Shown here piece by piece: positions 40,873 to 50,941 of a stretch of DNA of 64,000 nt; position 1 is the stretch's first letter; the number at the start of each line of letters is the position of its first letter. The stretch lies in the NCBI RefSeq assembly GCF_019132875.1, contig NZ_JAHSPF010000002.1:124001-188000 (forward strand), written 5' to 3'. The stretch is from Erwinia phyllosphaerae (GTDB taxonomy: Bacteria > Pseudomonadota > Gammaproteobacteria > Enterobacterales > Enterobacteriaceae). The notes under the pieces are model-generated. The model saw only the letters and a list, made by a program, of their open reading frames with translations, was not told where the DNA came from and made no database searches. The translations under genes were made by a program, and so were the position numbers.

Positions 40873-41115
40873 CTACTTTTTTTTTGAATGCTGGTAATAA
40901 ATCCACCAACAACCAGTAGCTATCAACGACCCTGTGAAACAGGCAGCTTTGGTATACTTCCATGAATCACGCCAGGTCAGCTCAAATGGGATGTGGTAAA
41001 CCAATAAGAGATAACCTCTAATGAGAACGTATAAAAATAAAAACAATACGATCATTGCTACATTGCAAGCAAAAAACAGATAGAAAAAAATGAAGAACCA
41101 AGATTTTGTATTCAT
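40873..41115 (-). CDS. Small two-helix membrane protein, candidate CDI immunity (orphan module 1)
   Basis: An 80-residue hydrophobic protein: a long first helix pair region (WFFIFFYLFFACNVAMIVLF, then LFLYVLIRGYLLLVYH) and a second segment (AACFTGSLIATGCWWIYY), ending in lysines. Overlaps the orphan toxin stop by ATGA. Its sequence is unlike the other immunity candidates apart from size and topology, as expected for specific immunity proteins. AT-rich. Confidence 0.68.
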   Translation of the reverse strand: MNTKSWFFIFFYLFFACNVAMIVLFLFLYVLIRGYLLLVYHIPFELTWRDSWKYTKAACFTGSLIATGCWWIYYQHSKKK

Positions 41116-42320
41116 TTTTGGTTCCTTTTTTGGAATTTCGCATCTGCTTTACCTGCTTGATCATTGAAGATTTCTGTCGCCGTACTACCCGAGGCATTAC
41201 CAGCCATACCTGGCACTGGATTAATCGGCAACGGTTTGGATATTCCCATCCCGACATCCGTCCAGATCCAGTCTTTCCATGGCTTCATTGGATTAAGGAC
41301 TTTATCAAATGGCAATTCAACCAATTTACCTGCACCATAACCTAGGCCAGATGCAGCCCCGCTGATCAATCCACCTTTCAGCGGATTGTCACCTTTAAGG
41401 TAACTTGATGTGGCACCACTGCCAGCATTCACGGCCATCGTACCCCACAGCCTCGTTCCGGCTGTAAATGCGCCTGTCCAGTACCCCAGAATCACATCAT
41501 TTGGATTCACTTCACCATTAATCAGCAAGCCCACCCCAGCATTAGCCCCCGCGCCGATCAGGCTGGTTGCTGCTGCTGCACCCGGCAGCAGCGGCCAGGC
41601 TATTGCGCTGCCCACTGCTGCCATCGCCGTTTCACAGGATACCGGCGTTCCGCCGCTACAGGCTTCTTTGATAGCGGCCTGGGTTCCCGATTCATAATTA
41701 GCCACAATTCCTGGTTTCTGTTTATTTGCTGCCGCCAGCGTACCCAGCGCGCTGATGGTTTGTTTCTCCGTCTCCGTCAGCTGGCTTACGTCCGTTTTAT
41801 TCGGATACAGCTGCCTCATCACCAGCTGCGCCATGAGCTCGCCACTGACTGCTCCGGCGGCTCCCGCCAGGGCGTTGTTGCCCGAGGCATAAGACGCTAC
41901 CGCCCCGACAACCGCGTGGGCCATCGCCTGTGCTTCCGGATTGCCTTCCGTCAGCTTGTGAATTTGCTCAGCAAGGTAGGGTGAGGCTGCACCGCTGATG
42001 GCCTGACCGATATTTCCGCCCGCCAGGCCCTGGATTGCCGCCGTGGCCGCGCTGATCCCCTGCTGGATGGCGCTGCCGGTTCCCCAGGATGCCATTGCGT
42101 TGCTATAAGCCTGCTTCGCAACGTCTTCATCCGTGAACGCTTTACCTTTGCTTTCCAGCTGCGCTTTCGCTTCGGCCAGTTTTGCCGGGTCGCGCTTCGC
42201 TTTTTCGCCCGCTATCTGACCCCCAGTCCGCGCGATATCCGCAACCTGCGAGCCAATCTTCCCAATAAGCCGTGCCGCCTTCAGCCGGTTCTGCTCTTTT
42301 TCCTTGTCAAAGATAACTCC
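41112..42320 (-). pseudogene. Orphan CdiA C-terminal module 1 (no start codon)
   Basis: An open frame of about 400 codons that begins matching full CdiA at GVIFDKEKEQNRLKAARLIG and continues through the pretoxin region (WGTGSAIQQGISAATAAIQG), then diverges. The end is NPNDVILGYWTGAFTAGTRL followed by GGLISGAASGLGYGAGKLVE and PWKDWIWTDVGMGISKPLP. No initiation codon lies at the 5' end, which opens directly behind the main immunity gene's hairpin. This end type is widespread in enterobacterial haemagglutinins. It is probably a silent cassette rather than a translated gene. Confidence 0.85.
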
Positions 42321-42339
42321 CGGCTCGTTTGGGCCGGGA
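42318..42339 (-). terminator. Hairpin after the main immunity gene
   Basis: TCCCGGC and GCCGGGA make a 7-bp stem with an 8-nt loop, 7 nt past the immunity stop on the minus strand, followed by AGTTATCTTTG. It would separate the intact cdi operon from the silent cassettes. Confidence 0.55.
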
Positions 42340-42346
42340 TCGTTGT

Positions 42347-42604
42347 TTACTTCGGAGCGGATGGGGATGATTTTCGGGCTTTAAAATAATCAATCAGATT
42401 AAAGACGATTGCTGCTACTGTTATGGCTGTGCCTGCAATACAGCCAAAAACAATAGCTCGTTTTATTTGTGATAAAGGGAAATTAAAAAAACCACTCTTT
42501 ATATAATAAAAGCCTGAGATCCCAGCCCCAAGTATGATGAGCATTATTATTGATGAAAAACAGCTATAGAAAAATAAGGCTGCATAACCACATATTTTTT
42601 TCAT
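42347..42604 (-). CDS. cdiI: Small membrane protein, candidate CdiI immunity for CdiA
   Basis: An 85-residue AT-rich gene product with hydrophobic segments at about 8-32 (FFYSCFSSIIMLIILGAGIS) and 48-70 (AIVFGCIAGTAITVAAIVFN) and a basic tail KARKSSPSAPK. Its ATG overlaps the last base of the cdiA stop codon, the usual coupling for immunity genes. Two-helix inner-membrane immunity proteins normally protect against pore-forming or membrane-depolarising toxins. Immunity is inferred from position and topology; the sequence matches no family I recognise. Confidence 0.72.
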   Translation of the reverse strand: MKKICGYAALFFYSCFSSIIMLIILGAGISGFYYIKSGFFNFPLSQIKRAIVFGCIAGTAITVAAIVFNLIDYFKARKSSPSAPK

Positions 42605-45600
42605 TATTTTTTATCCTTAGAGTTATTTTGAGGTGTGCCTATGTCCTTCATAAAGCCATATGTAAACTCAGAAGCGACACCCCCCCAGTAATCATAAACA
42701 ATGCTGGGTAGCTCTTTTCCTGTTACTGAATTTACAATACCCGGCGCATATTCTCCGAACATCCCGCCAGCCCAGGCTCCGGCGGCGGCACTACCAACAG
42801 CCCCGGCATCAGCGCCATCCGTTAACACCGCGCCACCTGCCGCTATGCCAACGTTTTGCCAGACGCCACGCCCCGGAGCCAGCGCACCGGTTATTCCGGC
42901 TGATACGCTGCTGCCATAATCCCAGGTTTTATTTTCATTACCCGGCTGGCTTATATCGAACCACTGATAGGTGCCGTTGGCTATTTCGGCAATAACTGCA
43001 CCACCCACAACTTTACCCACCGATGCCGCCGGACCTAAATAACCAGCACCGGCAATCAGTACGCCATCTTTATAACCTTCAACAATAACTTTGGTTATAT
43101 TTGCGCCCTCGGGTAAATCACCTTTCGCATTCTTACTCAGCGCGGCGTTGATTTCTTCCGCCGTTGCCCCGGCTTCGGTCATTGAGGTTCCCAGCGAAGC
43201 CGCCGCCTGGCCGTAACTTCCCAGTCCGCCTGGTAACGAAAGGTTATTGTTGTCCGTCGAGTTTTTCCCGGCCTGCGCCCCTGCCACAGCGTCCGCCATG
43301 CTGTCACCCACAACGCCACCTGCAAGACCTGCCGCCAGCGTACCGAGTGCGCTGATGGTTTGCTTCTGGGTTTCGGTCAGGCTGTTACGGTCAACGTCCG
43401 GATACATCTGCTGCGCGATAAATTCGCCCATTGCCGCACCGGACGCGCCCGCCAGCGCGCTGTTGCCTGCGGCGTACGCCGTGACCGCACCGACCACCGC
43501 GTGCGCCATCAGGTTCGCTTCGACGTTCACCACATCTTTGCCGTCCGGGCCTTTCGTGGTGGTCATGCCGTGGATCACTTCCGCCAGATACGGTGCCGCC
43601 GCGCCGCTGACTGCCTGCGCCACGCTACCGCCTGCCAGGCCCTGTATCGCTGCCGTGGCCGCCTGAAGTCCCTGCTGAATGGCGCTGCCGGTTCCCCATT
43701 GCTGCTGCGCCGCTTTGTAGCTGTCCGTTGCCGCCAGCGCTTTATTGTAGTCGGCCCAGGCTTCCTTCGACGCGCCTTTCTCCGGCTCCTTAATCCCTTT
43801 AGCTTCCAACTCCGCCTTGCCCGCATTCGTTGCCCGGATGGTGCCTTCCGTCCGTGCAATATCCATTACCTGCGAGCCAATCTCCCCAATAAGCTGCGCC
43901 GCCTTCAACCGGTTCTGCTCTTTTTCCTTGTCGAAGATTTGTGCAAGCCCCGGATTCGCATTTTCCACATCCCGGCTTAACTCTGCAACATTCTGCTGCT
44001 GATTTGCCTTATCGCGGATAGTGAGGGTGCCTTCCACCACGGCTGCTTTTGTCGTGCTGTCCGCGCTGTCCGAACCGTTCAGGCCCGCCAGCAGGCCGTT
44101 TGCCATATTCCCGGCGAACTGGCTGCCGATGCTGCCGCCCGTGCTGATACCCGCGCTGACGTGCTCAACCTCGTATTCCGCGTGGTTGTGAATGTCGCTG
44201 AAGCCCAGCGTGCCGGTGTCCAGTTTGTTCTTGTCCGCTTCTGCCGTCGAGCCGATAACCGCGCCGTGCAGCTGCGTGTGCTTGCCCACGGTGATATCAA
44301 AGCCGCCGCTGCCGGCGAAAATACCCGACTGCTCCGTCACCGACTGCCAGTCGCTGTTCATTTTATCGCGTGAGGCGTTTACGCTGGCCGTTGCCGTGCC
44401 TGCACCGAAGGTATAACCGGCACCGGCACCGGCATTCTGCTGCTTCGCGTCAAACATTTCGCTGTCCTGCTCGCTGGCGATGGTCAGGTTGCGGCCCGCG
44501 TCGACCTTCACCGTTTCGCCACTGACCTGCGCGCCGGCAAGCGTGGTGTCGCGGCCGCTGGCTATCGTTACCTGGTTGCCCGCGTTCAGCTGCGTTTCCA
44601 CGTGGCTGACGATGTCCGCATTTTCATGGCCTTTGCCTTTGTTAACGCTGGCCGAGACGTTAAGGCCCGTGCCGCCGCTGCCCGCCGTGATGCCGACGCC
44701 CACGCTGCCGCCTTTACTACTGTTATTGCTGCGCGTGCTGCTGGTTTCTTCGGCTGAAAACAAATTGACGTCGCGGCTGGCCGACAGCAGCAGGTCTTGG
44801 CCCGCCTGAAGCTGACTGCCCGCCACGGTGATATCGCCGCTTTCGCCTTTTACGCCGCTGCCGGTTGCGGTAATGCTGAGATTGCCGGCCGCCGTCAGGC
44901 TGCTGCCCCGTTGGGTAGTCTGTGCCAGCACGCTTTCCGATTTCGAGCTCTGGCTGCCGTAAGAGAGGCTGACGCCGACGGTGTTGTTGTTCGACGGGTC
45001 GTTACCTTTCGCTTCGTCCAGCCTGAGCGCCTGGGTGGCGCTGACGCCCGAAAGCGCTGTCTTCATGCCCTGCAACGCCGCCAGGCGGCCGTCGCTTTCT
45101 TCGCTGGCCTGCTTCGCCGTGGTGACCGCCGCGTTCAGCGCGGAGCCTGCGGCCCCCGACAATGCCAGCGTCAGGCCGCTCTGCTTCTGCTCGGTGATAT
45201 GAGTCTGTGAAGACTGGTTTTCCGCTGCCAGAATATTCACTTCCTTCCCGCTCAGGCGAAGGTCTTTTCCTGCCAGCACGTCCGAACCCTGAACCAGCAG
45301 GTTATTGCCCGCGCTCAGCGTCACGCTGCCCTGTGAGCTGCCGACCATGCTGCCGAGATTACCGTGGGTTACCGCATCGTCGGTGGTTTTCAGCGAGCTG
45401 CTGCCGACCGTGACGCCAATGCCGCCCGTGCCGGAAAGGCCGCTTTTTGTCTCCTTGCGCAGATGGTTTTCCCGGCGCGTTTCCTCCGTCGTGGTGAGGG
45501 TCAGATTGTTGCCTGCCGCCAGGGCTACATCGTGCGTGCCTGCCACGGTACTTCCTGAGACGCTCAGGTCATGTCCCGCCTGCATCCTGACCGTCTCGCC

Positions 45601-48600
45601 ATCAAAGCTGCTGCTTACCGCGCTCCGGCTTTGCACCTCATCATGCGTGGTAACCGATTTTTTCGACAGCATGCCGCCGCTGGTCTGGTGGCTGTTCTCG
45701 ATAAGGTGATAAGAGGCGTTACCGCTGGTGAGGCTGATGTCATTGCCCGCCGCCACGCGCAGCGCGTTACCGGCACTGACCGTGGCCGCTGTGGCATTCA
45801 GGTCGTGGCCTGCCGACAGCAGCACGTCGCCGTTACCGATAATCTGGCTGCCGATATCCGTGCTCTGCGTCAGCGTGCGGTCGTTGCCTTTGCCCCAGCT
45901 GGCGCTCTCGCTGCCGGTGAGGGTGAGGGTGCCCAGGTTCAGGTCGTTTCCGGCAACAATCTGCGTCTGGCTGCCTGCGCCGCCGTTGCTGATTTGTGTC
46001 GCGGTGAGGTTAACATTGTTCATCGCCTGCAATACCAGCGTGCCGCTGTCGTTCTGCACGTAGATGCCCGCCGGACGATCAAAGGTGATATTGTCCGGGC
46101 GACCGCCCAGCGTGCTGATGCTGTTGATATCGCGGCCCGCTATTGCCGTCAGGCTGCTGCTGCCCAGCAGCGTTCCGCCCGTATTATTGATATCGGTGCG
46201 GGCTCGCAGGTCAACGCGGCCGCCGCCGATAAAGCCGCTGTTGTTCAGATTATCTGCCGTCAGCTGCGTGACGTTGCGGCCTTTAATATGTCCGCTGTTG
46301 GTCAGATCGTTGCTGACGTTCAGCGAGATATTGTTACCCGCCAGCAGCGCGCCGCTGCCGTCCAGATCGCCTGGTTTAACGCGGGCATACAGCTGCGGCA
46401 CCAGTACCTCTTGCGTGGTGCCGTCCGGCAGCGTGACGGTCTGTTTCACCAGCCATACCATGTCGCTGGTCAACTGCGCCATCTGTGCCGCAGTCAGCGC
46501 CACGCCGACGGTCAGGCTGTACTTTTCGGCAAAGGCGACGCCGGTATCCATCAGCGCCCGGAACTGTGCCTCGTCGCTGCTATAGCCGCTCAGGTAGCGG
46601 TTGCCGGTCAGCGCCACCACCTGCTGGCGGACAAGCTGCTGCTCGTAAAACCCGTCTCCCAGACGCTTCAGCACGTTGTCCGGATCCTGCGTGAGCCGGT
46701 TCTGCATATAGTCGCTGCCCAGCCACTGCTTTTTATCGGTAAAGCGCGGATCGGTCTCGATCAGGAACGGCACGTTGCTGCCGGGATGCAACTGATACAG
46801 GCTGTTATCCGGCAGCGTTGTGTTTGGGACGATCGCCCTGATTGCGGTGTCGCCATCGCCGTCTGGCTGAGCGATTTCCACCAGGTGTCCGGAAGGTGGG
46901 GTCAGCGGTGTCTGTCCGCTATCCGCAGTGATATCACCGGCGTGAATAATAGTGGTGTCTGCGCCTGAGGTATCACGCCCGGCGACGGTTGTTCCGCTGC
47001 CGCTGATGGCCGTATTTCCCTGCCACGTCATGGTCTGCAGGTCGATGGTCTGAATAACGTCCTCGGGGCTGTAGCCGCTGTAGTCCTTACCCTGTGATGT
47101 TTTCGTGCCGCCCCTGCCGTTGCTGGACTTTTTGGCATACCAGCGGACCTGCGTGCCGATATCGGTAATGACGCGCTGGCCCATCGTGGCGATATTGTTC
47201 AGCTCGCTAATCGCGCCACCGAGCAGGCCGCCAGCCACGATGCGGCTGTCGTGGTTATTGACCCGGTCACTGTTGATGGTCAGATTGCCGCCGGCCATAA
47301 TCTGGCCCGGATCGCTCTCTTTTACCTGCGTTTCGGTGATGGTGCGCTCGTACTGATATTCGTAGAAGGTCCGGCCGCTTGAGCCGTCAGGCATGATGGC
47401 CGCGTGAACGTTGTATTTGTTTTTGGTACTGGTATCCACATCGTTCCAGTCAAAACGGATGGTTGAGCCGCTCAGCACCGCTTCGTGATGAGAAGACCGC
47501 TCAACCATCACCACTTCGGTGACGAGATGGTCGTTGATATTGTTAATTTCGCCGATATCAAGCGTCATATCCCCGACGGATTCCAGCGTGGCGCTGTGGT
47601 TATTAAACACGGCACTTTTGCCGCTGGCCTGCCAGCTGTCGTCCAGCACGCCGCCGACGGCGATATTGCCCTGGCTGTAGATCAGCGCATGTTCATAGTT
47701 GTTTATCTGGCCAGCACCGATATCCAGCCGCTCACGAGCGGCAATGGTTGCGGCGGCGCCATTTTCGGCCAGGTTATTCAGCGTCCCGGCCTGTAGCGCA
47801 ATATGGTTGCCGTAGATGCGTCCGGTGCCGGTATTGGTCAGGACAGAGGAGGAGACATGCGTCAGTCCGCCATCAAGCAGGCCACGGTTGGTAACGCTGC
47901 CGGAAATCAGCAGGTGATTTTCTGCGGCGCTGATTTCCGCCGACTGCTGGTTTTCCAGCTTTGCGGTATGCAGGTTAAGCACGCCACCGGCTTTGATCAG
48001 CGACTGATTCACCAGGCCACCGCTAAAGGTGACATTCATATTACCGTTAGCAACGACCTGGCCCTGATTGAAAAAAGCCTGCTGTAAGACCAGATCCATG
48101 GCGTTCTGAGACAGTACCCGGCCATCGCCACTTAATGAGTATGCGGTCAGGCTAAGGTTACTTCCGCCAATAAGCGTGCCGGCGGTGTTGGTAAGAGCCA
48201 GCGAGCCGCCGCCGTTGAAACTGAGCCGGGAAGCCGAAGAAATCAGGCCGCCGCTGTTATTCAGCGTGCTGCTGGTGGTGATATCGAGCAGGTCGTTTGC
48301 CCGAATCGCACCGCCTGAGTTATCGAGTTCGGCGCTGGTGAGAATGACCGACTGGCCTTCGATACCGGTGTTTTCGCGTTGAGTATTGCGGTTGTTGAGC
48401 GAAGTGGTGGTGAGCGCCAGCCTTGCGCCGCCGCGTATCAGTCCGGCGGTGTTGTCCAGACCGGCGCCGGCTGCGTCAATCAGCGCGTTACCCACTATCT
48501 GCATCTGACCACCGATGTTCGACAGCGTACCGGTATTCAGCCGCGCATCACCGGATGACGTAATGGTGCCGCTGGTATTATCCAGCTGCTGGCCCTGCGT

Positions 48601-50919
48601 GTTGAGCTGCAGCCCGCCTGCGCTGATTAACTGCCCTGACGAGTTGAGCAGTGCGCCTGTCAACAGCGTCAGGGTTTTGCCCGCGCTGAACACACCGCCG
48701 GTATTGGTCAGCGTATTGTTCTGCGTGTTCAGGTTCAGGCTGGTGCCTGCCTGCACGCGGCCGGACTGGTTATTCATTGCGCCAGTGGTCAGGCTGAGGT
48801 TCGCGTCGCTGGCAAGCGTGCCCCGTTGGTTGGTCAGACTTAGTCCGCTCAGGTAGGCATGACCGCCTGCGGCAATAAACCCGACGGTGTTATCAATATT
48901 TCCACCTTCAACGGACAGGGTTCCACCGCTGAGAATGCCGCCGTTGCTGCCGCTATCACGGTTATTAAGATCGCCACCCGATAACGTCAGCGTCATATTT
49001 GTGCCGGACTGCAGCGTGCCACCCGCGTTATTCAGGCCAGTGCTTTGTAGCGACAGATCCCCGGCTGCGGCCATCACACCCTGCAGGTTGTTAAGCTGAG
49101 CCTGGGTAGTAATCTGCAAATCGCCGTTCTGCGCGGCAATCAGCTGTCCCTGATGATTATTCAAGGATTCTGCTGTTAGCAGGATATTGCCGTTAGCCGC
49201 AATGCTGCCTTTCTGATTGTCCAGCAGGTCGTTGACCATCACCGACAGGTTACCGCTGCCGGTGTGCAGTAGCGAACCCTGTTGATTATTGAATGATGAG
49301 GTGCTCAGCGTCAGATTCAGGCCTTTGCTGGCAAGGGTGCCACCGGCGTTATTCAGGCCGTTGATAAAGGACAACCTTAGGTCGCCAGTGCCGAGCTGTT
49401 GTACCAGTCCCTGCTGGCTGGAGAGCGAGCGGGCGCTAAGGTTCAGTGCATCAGCCGAAATTTTGCCGCTATCGTTATTAATGGCATCACGGGCTGACGC
49501 AGTAAGCTGATGCGTGGCGGCCACGGTGGCTTTTGCCGTACTGATGCTGCCTGCGCTGGCCCGTAATGAGATGTCATTGCCAAAGGTCTGACTGCCGCTG
49601 AAATCAAGCGCGGTACCCGTCGCGGTCAGCTGACCGGCCGCCAGAGCCTGGCCGTTGACCTTCAGCTCGCCCTGGCTGGTCACGTTCAGGTTACCGGCCG
49701 ACCCCAGAGTGCCGTCGCTGTTCATTCCCGCCGCCAGCGCCGCAGCGGAACTGCTGGCAACCGATGCGGCGTTCAGCGTGGTGTTATTGCCTGCGGCAAT
49801 AATTCCGCTGTTATTCAGCATGCCCCCGGCCGTGATAGCCGTGTTGCCTGCGGCATAAACCTTGCCGCTGTTCTCTACCAGACGTTGAGAAGTCAGCAGC
49901 AGGTTCTGTGACGCGGTGATGCGGCCGCTGTTGCTGATGCTGCCGTCGGCGTTGACCACCACCTCACCGGCGGAAGCGCCGATGCTTCCGGCATTGTGCA
50001 CGCCCACGCCGTTTTCGGTACCGCGCAGGCGGATTTTGTTGGCATACATGCCGCCCAGTTGAGCAACATCCACGGCGAACTGCGGGGGCTCGCTGCCGTC
50101 TGCTGATTTCGCGGTGACTTCCTGATGCGCGGCGTCGACAGTGTTACGGCCAGCGGTCACGTTCAGTTCTTTTGCGTGGATAGCGGCATTAACCTTTACC
50201 GCGCGGGCAATCAGATCGGTGCTGTTCTGCTGGCGGCTGTCCATGCCCGCGCCCTGGATCACAATCTCACCTTTATTCACATCGTAACCGGCGATCAGGC
50301 CGTTATTCATCTGCACCTGGCCGGTGGTCAGCGTGGCGCGGTGTGCGTTAATAAAGCCACAGCCGTCACAGGTAATGCCGGAGGGATTGGCGATAACCAC
50401 CTGGGCTTTTTGTCCGGCTACTTCAATCATGCCGTTGAGCTGGCTGGCGTTGCGCGCATTGACTTCGTTAAGGATAACTTTCGCTTCGCCTCTGGCGAGG
50501 TTGCCGTTGCCGTTAACCATGCCGGCCAGCTGAGTCTGCGTACTGACGTGGGAATTGTTCAGCACCACGCCTTTGTTATCGACGTCAAACTGGCTATAGA
50601 CGTTGCGCGAGACGCCGCCGCTACCGGGGGTCTGAATATTGACCTGCGGCGTGCCGTTGGCCGAGCTAATAATGGTCGGCTGTTGATTACCCGGCGCCTG
50701 GGCGTCCGCAACAACTGCGGCAAATGAGGTCATGCTGACGCAGCTTAAAGAAACCAGCAGCGCAAATTGCAGTGCAGTGAGTCTGCTTATCAGGCACGGT
50801 ATCTGACCGGGTTCAGAAGAAGCGGAGGCAGTGCCGTGTGCCGAAATAGCGAATTCGCCCACGACCATCAGCATGCCACGGGCTTTATTGAAAATGATAC
50901 GGTAGAAGTTTTTGTTCAT
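42604..50919 (-). CDS. cdiA: Filamentous haemagglutinin/CdiA-type TpsA exoprotein
   Basis: A 2771-residue two-partner-secretion protein. It has an extended signal peptide (MNKNFYRIIFNKARGMLMVV) and a TPS domain (about 75-330) with VVIANPSGITCDGCGFIN. Long FHA-1-type repeats (about 330-1200) have LNN.GG.L cores. A receptor-binding-like middle (about 1200-1500, unlike the repeats) and FHA-2 repeats follow to about 2300. A pretoxin domain comes next (WGTGSAIQQGLQAATAAIQG ... LAAGLAGGVVGDSMADAVAG). The usual VENN marker is replaced by TDNN. The last ~170 residues form a Gly/Ala-rich toxin tip ending GGVASEFTYGFMKDIG. Exported by the upstream CdiB. The type of toxin is inferred as membrane-active from its composition and its two-helix immunity partner. 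Confidence 0.9.
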   Translation of the reverse strand: MNKNFYRIIFNKARGMLMVVGEFAISAHGTASASSEPGQIPCLISRLTALQFALLVSLSCVSMTSFAAVVADAQAPGNQQPTIISSANGTPQVNIQTPGSGGVSRNVYSQFDVDNKGVVLNNSHVSTQTQLAGMVNGNGNLARGEAKVILNEVNARNASQLNGMIEVAGQKAQVVIANPSGITCDGCGFINAHRATLTTGQVQMNNGLIAGYDVNKGEIVIQGAGMDSRQQNSTDLIARAVKVNAAIHAKELNVTAGRNTVDAAHQEVTAKSADGSEPPQFAVDVAQLGGMYANKIRLRGTENGVGVHNAGSIGASAGEVVVNADGSISNSGRITASQNLLLTSQRLVENSGKVYAAGNTAITAGGMLNNSGIIAAGNNTTLNAASVASSSAAALAAGMNSDGTLGSAGNLNVTSQGELKVNGQALAAGQLTATGTALDFSGSQTFGNDISLRASAGSISTAKATVAATHQLTASARDAINNDSGKISADALNLSARSLSSQQGLVQQLGTGDLRLSFINGLNNAGGTLASKGLNLTLSTSSFNNQQGSLLHTGSGNLSVMVNDLLDNQKGSIAANGNILLTAESLNNHQGQLIAAQNGDLQITTQAQLNNLQGVMAAAGDLSLQSTGLNNAGGTLQSGTNMTLTLSGGDLNNRDSGSNGGILSGGTLSVEGGNIDNTVGFIAAGGHAYLSGLSLTNQRGTLASDANLSLTTGAMNNQSGRVQAGTSLNLNTQNNTLTNTGGVFSAGKTLTLLTGALLNSSGQLISAGGLQLNTQGQQLDNTSGTITSSGDARLNTGTLSNIGGQMQIVGNALIDAAGAGLDNTAGLIRGGARLALTTTSLNNRNTQRENTGIEGQSVILTSAELDNSGGAIRANDLLDITTSSTLNNSGGLISSASRLSFNGGGSLALTNTAGTLIGGSNLSLTAYSLSGDGRVLSQNAMDLVLQQAFFNQGQVVANGNMNVTFSGGLVNQSLIKAGGVLNLHTAKLENQQSAEISAAENHLLISGSVTNRGLLDGGLTHVSSSVLTNTGTGRIYGNHIALQAGTLNNLAENGAAATIAARERLDIGAGQINNYEHALIYSQGNIAVGGVLDDSWQASGKSAVFNNHSATLESVGDMTLDIGEINNINDHLVTEVVMVERSSHHEAVLSGSTIRFDWNDVDTSTKNKYNVHAAIMPDGSSGRTFYEYQYERTITETQVKESDPGQIMAGGNLTINSDRVNNHDSRIVAGGLLGGAISELNNIATMGQRVITDIGTQVRWYAKKSSNGRGGTKTSQGKDYSGYSPEDVIQTIDLQTMTWQGNTAISGSGTTVAGRDTSGADTTIIHAGDITADSGQTPLTPPSGHLVEIAQPDGDGDTAIRAIVPNTTLPDNSLYQLHPGSNVPFLIETDPRFTDKKQWLGSDYMQNRLTQDPDNVLKRLGDGFYEQQLVRQQVVALTGNRYLSGYSSDEAQFRALMDTGVAFAEKYSLTVGVALTAAQMAQLTSDMVWLVKQTVTLPDGTTQEVLVPQLYARVKPGDLDGSGALLAGNNISLNVSNDLTNSGHIKGRNVTQLTADNLNNSGFIGGGRVDLRARTDINNTGGTLLGSSSLTAIAGRDINSISTLGGRPDNITFDRPAGIYVQNDSGTLVLQAMNNVNLTATQISNGGAGSQTQIVAGNDLNLGTLTLTGSESASWGKGNDRTLTQSTDIGSQIIGNGDVLLSAGHDLNATAATVSAGNALRVAAGNDISLTSGNASYHLIENSHQTSGGMLSKKSVTTHDEVQSRSAVSSSFDGETVRMQAGHDLSVSGSTVAGTHDVALAAGNNLTLTTTEETRRENHLRKETKSGLSGTGGIGVTVGSSSLKTTDDAVTHGNLGSMVGSSQGSVTLSAGNNLLVQGSDVLAGKDLRLSGKEVNILAAENQSSQTHITEQKQSGLTLALSGAAGSALNAAVTTAKQASEESDGRLAALQGMKTALSGVSATQALRLDEAKGNDPSNNNTVGVSLSYGSQSSKSESVLAQTTQRGSSLTAAGNLSITATGSGVKGESGDITVAGSQLQAGQDLLLSASRDVNLFSAEETSSTRSNNSSKGGSVGVGITAGSGGTGLNVSASVNKGKGHENADIVSHVETQLNAGNQVTIASGRDTTLAGAQVSGETVKVDAGRNLTIASEQDSEMFDAKQQNAGAGAGYTFGAGTATASVNASRDKMNSDWQSVTEQSGIFAGSGGFDITVGKHTQLHGAVIGSTAEADKNKLDTGTLGFSDIHNHAEYEVEHVSAGISTGGSIGSQFAGNMANGLLAGLNGSDSADSTTKAAVVEGTLTIRDKANQQQNVAELSRDVENANPGLAQIFDKEKEQNRLKAAQLIGEIGSQVMDIARTEGTIRATNAGKAELEAKGIKEPEKGASKEAWADYNKALAATDSYKAAQQQWGTGSAIQQGLQAATAAIQGLAGGSVAQAVSGAAAPYLAEVIHGMTTTKGPDGKDVVNVEANLMAHAVVGAVTAYAAGNSALAGASGAAMGEFIAQQMYPDVDRNSLTETQKQTISALGTLAAGLAGGVVGDSMADAVAGAQAGKNSTDNNNLSLPGGLGSYGQAAASLGTSMTEAGATAEEINAALSKNAKGDLPEGANITKVIVEGYKDGVLIAGAGYLGPAASVGKVVGGAVIAEIANGTYQWFDISQPGNENKTWDYGSSVSAGITGALAPGRGVWQNVGIAAGGAVLTDGADAGAVGSAAAGAWAGGMFGEYAPGIVNSVTGKELPSIVYDYWGGVASEFTYGFMKDIGTPQNNSKDKK
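43051..43767. repeat. Near-identical direct repeat, copy 2 (in cdiA pretoxin region)
   Basis: Partner of 39364-40080 at an offset of 3687 bp; differences are isolated single bases. It covers the pretoxin segment from KEAWADYNK through GVLIAGAGYLG. It is the likely crossover region for toxin exchange. Confidence 0.9.
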
Positions 50920-50941
50920 GGCTGCGTCCTTGTCAGCTCAT

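Noticed and set aside
45571-46968. 465-codon plus-strand frame antisense to cdiA
   Set aside because: Antisense shadow of a GC-rich repetitive gene; composition (Arg/Ala/Gln-rich) is that of a complementary frame and no motif is visible.
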